From JABLTI01 sp030629105 (GTDB taxonomy: Archaea; Asgardarchaeota; Heimdallarchaeia; JABLTI01), in contig DAOVPS010000193.1 in assembly GCA_030629105.1 (NCBI GenBank), forward strand, positions 1 through 5,649: 5,649 nucleotides of DNA. The letters run 5' to 3'. Under the pieces are notes generated by a model. That model saw nothing but the letters and a program-made list of their open reading frames with translations, searched no databases and was not told the origin of the DNA. Shown here piece by piece: positions 4,457 through 5,649 of this stretch. Positions within the stretch are counted from its first letter, which is position 1. Every line of letters begins with the position of its first letter. A program made the translations under genes and the position numbers.

Positions 4457-5005
4457 TTAGCTTTCAGTATTGATGAATTCTTTACAAGAAGCAATGAGGA
4501 TACTAACACATAGCTCTCGAGGCAATCTATCGGTGCTAAGAATAATATCATAAATATCAGTATTTTCGATGTCTACATTATACATCCGTTTGAATCGACG
4601 AACTTCACTTCTTGTGCGAGCAATTGTTTCCTTTCGAGCTTCCTTATAGTTTGCTCCATCTCTCTCCGCAATGCGTTCAACTCGAGTTTTTAATGAAGCT
4701 GTAACATAGATATGTAAATCTGCGAATTCCATTGCCATCCAAGCAGCAAGTTGTCCTTCTAAAATGACGTTACCTTTCTTAGCTTCCTCAATAGTTCTCT
4801 GATCGATTTCTTTGTCAATGGATTTATCGTTCTCACATTTCTTCGAAAACTCTTCAAGATTACAGCTGTATTCCTTAGCCAACTCTCTGAAAGTTTGGCC
4901 AGAAGAAACATACTTGAGATTAAGCGCTTTGGCAATTGCTTGTGCATATGTGCTCTTACCTGAGCCATGAGGTCCTGAAATCGTAATTACTACCACATTT
5001 TTCAC
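4457..5005 (-). CDS. cmk: Archaeal cytidylate kinase (CMP kinase)
   Basis: A 182-residue P-loop kinase that transfers phosphate from ATP to CMP/dCMP, supplying CDP for nucleotide synthesis in the cytoplasm. The Walker A loop is GPHGSGKST at 11-19. The archaeal Cmk signature blocks follow: SSGQTFRELAKE (34-45), EEFSKKCENDKSIDKEID (51-68), VILEGQLAAWM (80-90), RIAERDG (111-117), SEVRRFKRMYNVDI (133-146) and a terminal IYDIILSTDRL (151-161). Length and block order match the archaeal family. The start is GTG at 5003-5005; an alternative GTG three codons later is possible. No Shine-Dalgarno is visible, so a short or unled transcript is likely. It is transcribed away from pheS. One detail to note is Gln85, where I recall archaeal homologues usually having Arg (EGRLAGW). 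Confidence 0.95.
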   Translation of the reverse strand: MKNVVVITISGPHGSGKSTYAQAIAKALNLKYVSSGQTFRELAKEYSCNLEEFSKKCENDKSIDKEIDQRTIEEAKKGNVILEGQLAAWMAMEFADLHIYVTASLKTRVERIAERDGANYKEARKETIARTRSEVRRFKRMYNVDIENTDIYDIILSTDRLPRELCVSILIASCKEFINTES

Positions 5006-5045
5006 CGAGATAGTTAGTTTTACTTAAGAGAGATTATCTGTTTTC

Positions 5046-5072
5046 TCTAAATTAATACTCCTATTATTTAGA
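5046..5072. promoter_or_regulatory. Divergent cmk/pheS promoter dyad
   Basis: TCTAAAT (5046-5052) and ATTTAGA (5066-5072) form a perfect inverted repeat, and the similarity extends inward (TCTAAATTAATA versus TCTAAATAATAG read from the other strand). Each arm resembles a TATA box facing away through the other arm. The rightward one would start pheS near 5076 and the leftward one would start cmk near 5042. A dimeric repressor operator is the alternative reading. Confidence 0.4.
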
Positions 5073-5140
5073 TATGTTGTTCGTTTCATGGAAAAACTTT
5101 TCAATAAAAATTTTGTCATGTGCTATAAGAGGTATGCTAA

Positions 5141-5649
5141 ATGTCTTCATCAGTTGATATTGTATTGCCAAAAGATCAATCAGAAATATTGAAAGTGATT
5201 GAAAAGAAAGATGAAATTTCACAGAAGGATATCATAGAAGCAACCAAATTTGATCAAGTAAAGGTTGCTAGAATAATACTTGAGCTTTCTGAAAAAGGAT
5301 TAATTGATAGTATCGAAAAAACAGAGAGAGAAGTTATTCTAACAAAAGAAGGACAAAAATATGTTGAGATAGGATTACCTGAAAAACAAGTGTTTAGCAT
5401 ACTAAAGAAAGAGAACGACAGAGTTTTACTGGAAGATTTTAAAGAAAATTCAGGATTAGATCCTCAACTCATAAACATAGCAATTGGCTGGTTAAGAAGA
5501 AAAAATTGGGTGGAATTCACTAAAGAAGGGAAGAAGTCTTACATAAAAGCTAAAAAGCTAACTCAAGACATTGATGAAGAGGTTATTCGAGATGTTGCTA
5601 AGAAAGATATTGCTGAGAAGCTTGGACAACCATCAATTGAAGATAGTAT
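5141..5649 (+). CDS. pheS: Phenylalanyl-tRNA synthetase alpha subunit, N-terminal part, cut by window edge
   Basis: The first 169 residues of an archaeal/eukaryotic-type PheS are present; the frame is open to the window end. The full enzyme is an alpha2-beta2 cytoplasmic synthetase charging tRNA-Phe; the alpha subunit carries the aminoacylation site, which lies beyond the window. The visible part is the tandem winged-helix N-terminal extension typical of archaeal/eukaryotic alpha subunits: a first wHTH at about 10-74 ending VILTKEGQKYVEIGLPE (65-81), then a second at about 82-135 (QVFSILKKEN, AIGWLRRKNWVEF). The LT.EG..Y...GLPE segment is the family hallmark. The start is ATG at 5141 with a GAGGT Shine-Dalgarno 7 nt upstream (5129-5133). 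It is divergent from cmk; pheT is not in the window. Confidence 0.92.
   Translation, partial: MSSSVDIVLPKDQSEILKVIEKKDEISQKDIIEATKFDQVKVARIILELSEKGLIDSIEKTEREVILTKEGQKYVEIGLPEKQVFSILKKENDRVLLEDFKENSGLDPQLINIAIGWLRRKNWVEFTKEGKKSYIKAKKLTQDIDEEVIRDVAKKDIAEKLGQPSIEDS

Noticed and set aside
4759..4968. Minus-strand 69-codon open frame inside cmk
   Set aside because: It is out of frame within the conserved cmk coding region and has no independent signals.
1..5649. CRISPR array, integrase, insertion sequence or defence system
   Set aside because: No regularly spaced repeats, no transposase or nuclease motifs, and the genes are ordinary chromosomal translation genes plus an envelope pair.

Overview
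The window is a piece of an AT-rich archaeal chromosome. The evidence is an archaeal/eukaryotic gene set: Cbf5 with a PUA domain, ribosomal protein eL14, archaeal-type cytidylate kinase, the winged-helix N-terminus of archaeal/eukaryotic PheS, and an MJ0882-like methyltransferase. There is also a long-variable-arm tRNA-Ser with an intron at the canonical archaeal position 37/38, and TATA-like boxes precede most transcription units. Some starts have Shine-Dalgarno sequences and others appear leaderless or short-leadered; GTG and TTG starts occur. eL14 narrows the lineage (it is absent from some euryarchaeal groups) but the phylum cannot be fixed from this sequence. An Asgard-type low-GC genome is possible but unproven.

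Layout, left to right. Positions 1-1467 (minus strand) hold two poorly characterised genes only 2 nt apart. The upstream one encodes a 299-residue membrane protein with about eight helices and a fourfold internal repeat. The downstream one encodes a secreted, glycosylation-sequon-rich protein that resembles the N-terminal half of a glycoside-hydrolase-like TIM barrel and runs off the window edge. Positions 1468-1685 are non-coding: a T-rich terminator for the next gene and a candidate promoter. Positions 1686-1982 encode an unrecognised 98-residue protein with its own TATA box. Positions 2098-2216 are an intron-containing tRNA-Ser(GGA).

Positions 2296-5005 (all minus) are an information-processing block: cytidylate kinase (cmk), eL14, Cbf5 and an MJ0882-like methyltransferase. 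eL14 has a leader with GC-rich hairpin potential and is followed by a hairpin plus T-tract. cbf5 and the methyltransferase gene overlap by 4 nt and are probably translationally coupled. Positions 5006-5140 are a divergent promoter region built around a near-perfect dyad. From 5141 the start of pheS runs to the right edge on the plus strand.

Functionally the right two-thirds serve translation: nucleotide supply (Cmk), ribosome structure (eL14), RNA pseudouridylation (Cbf5), probable RNA methylation, a serine tRNA and tRNA charging (PheS). The left third is a cell-envelope or secretion pair of unknown role and is where undescribed biology is most likely. I saw no CRISPR array, insertion sequence, integrase or defence system.
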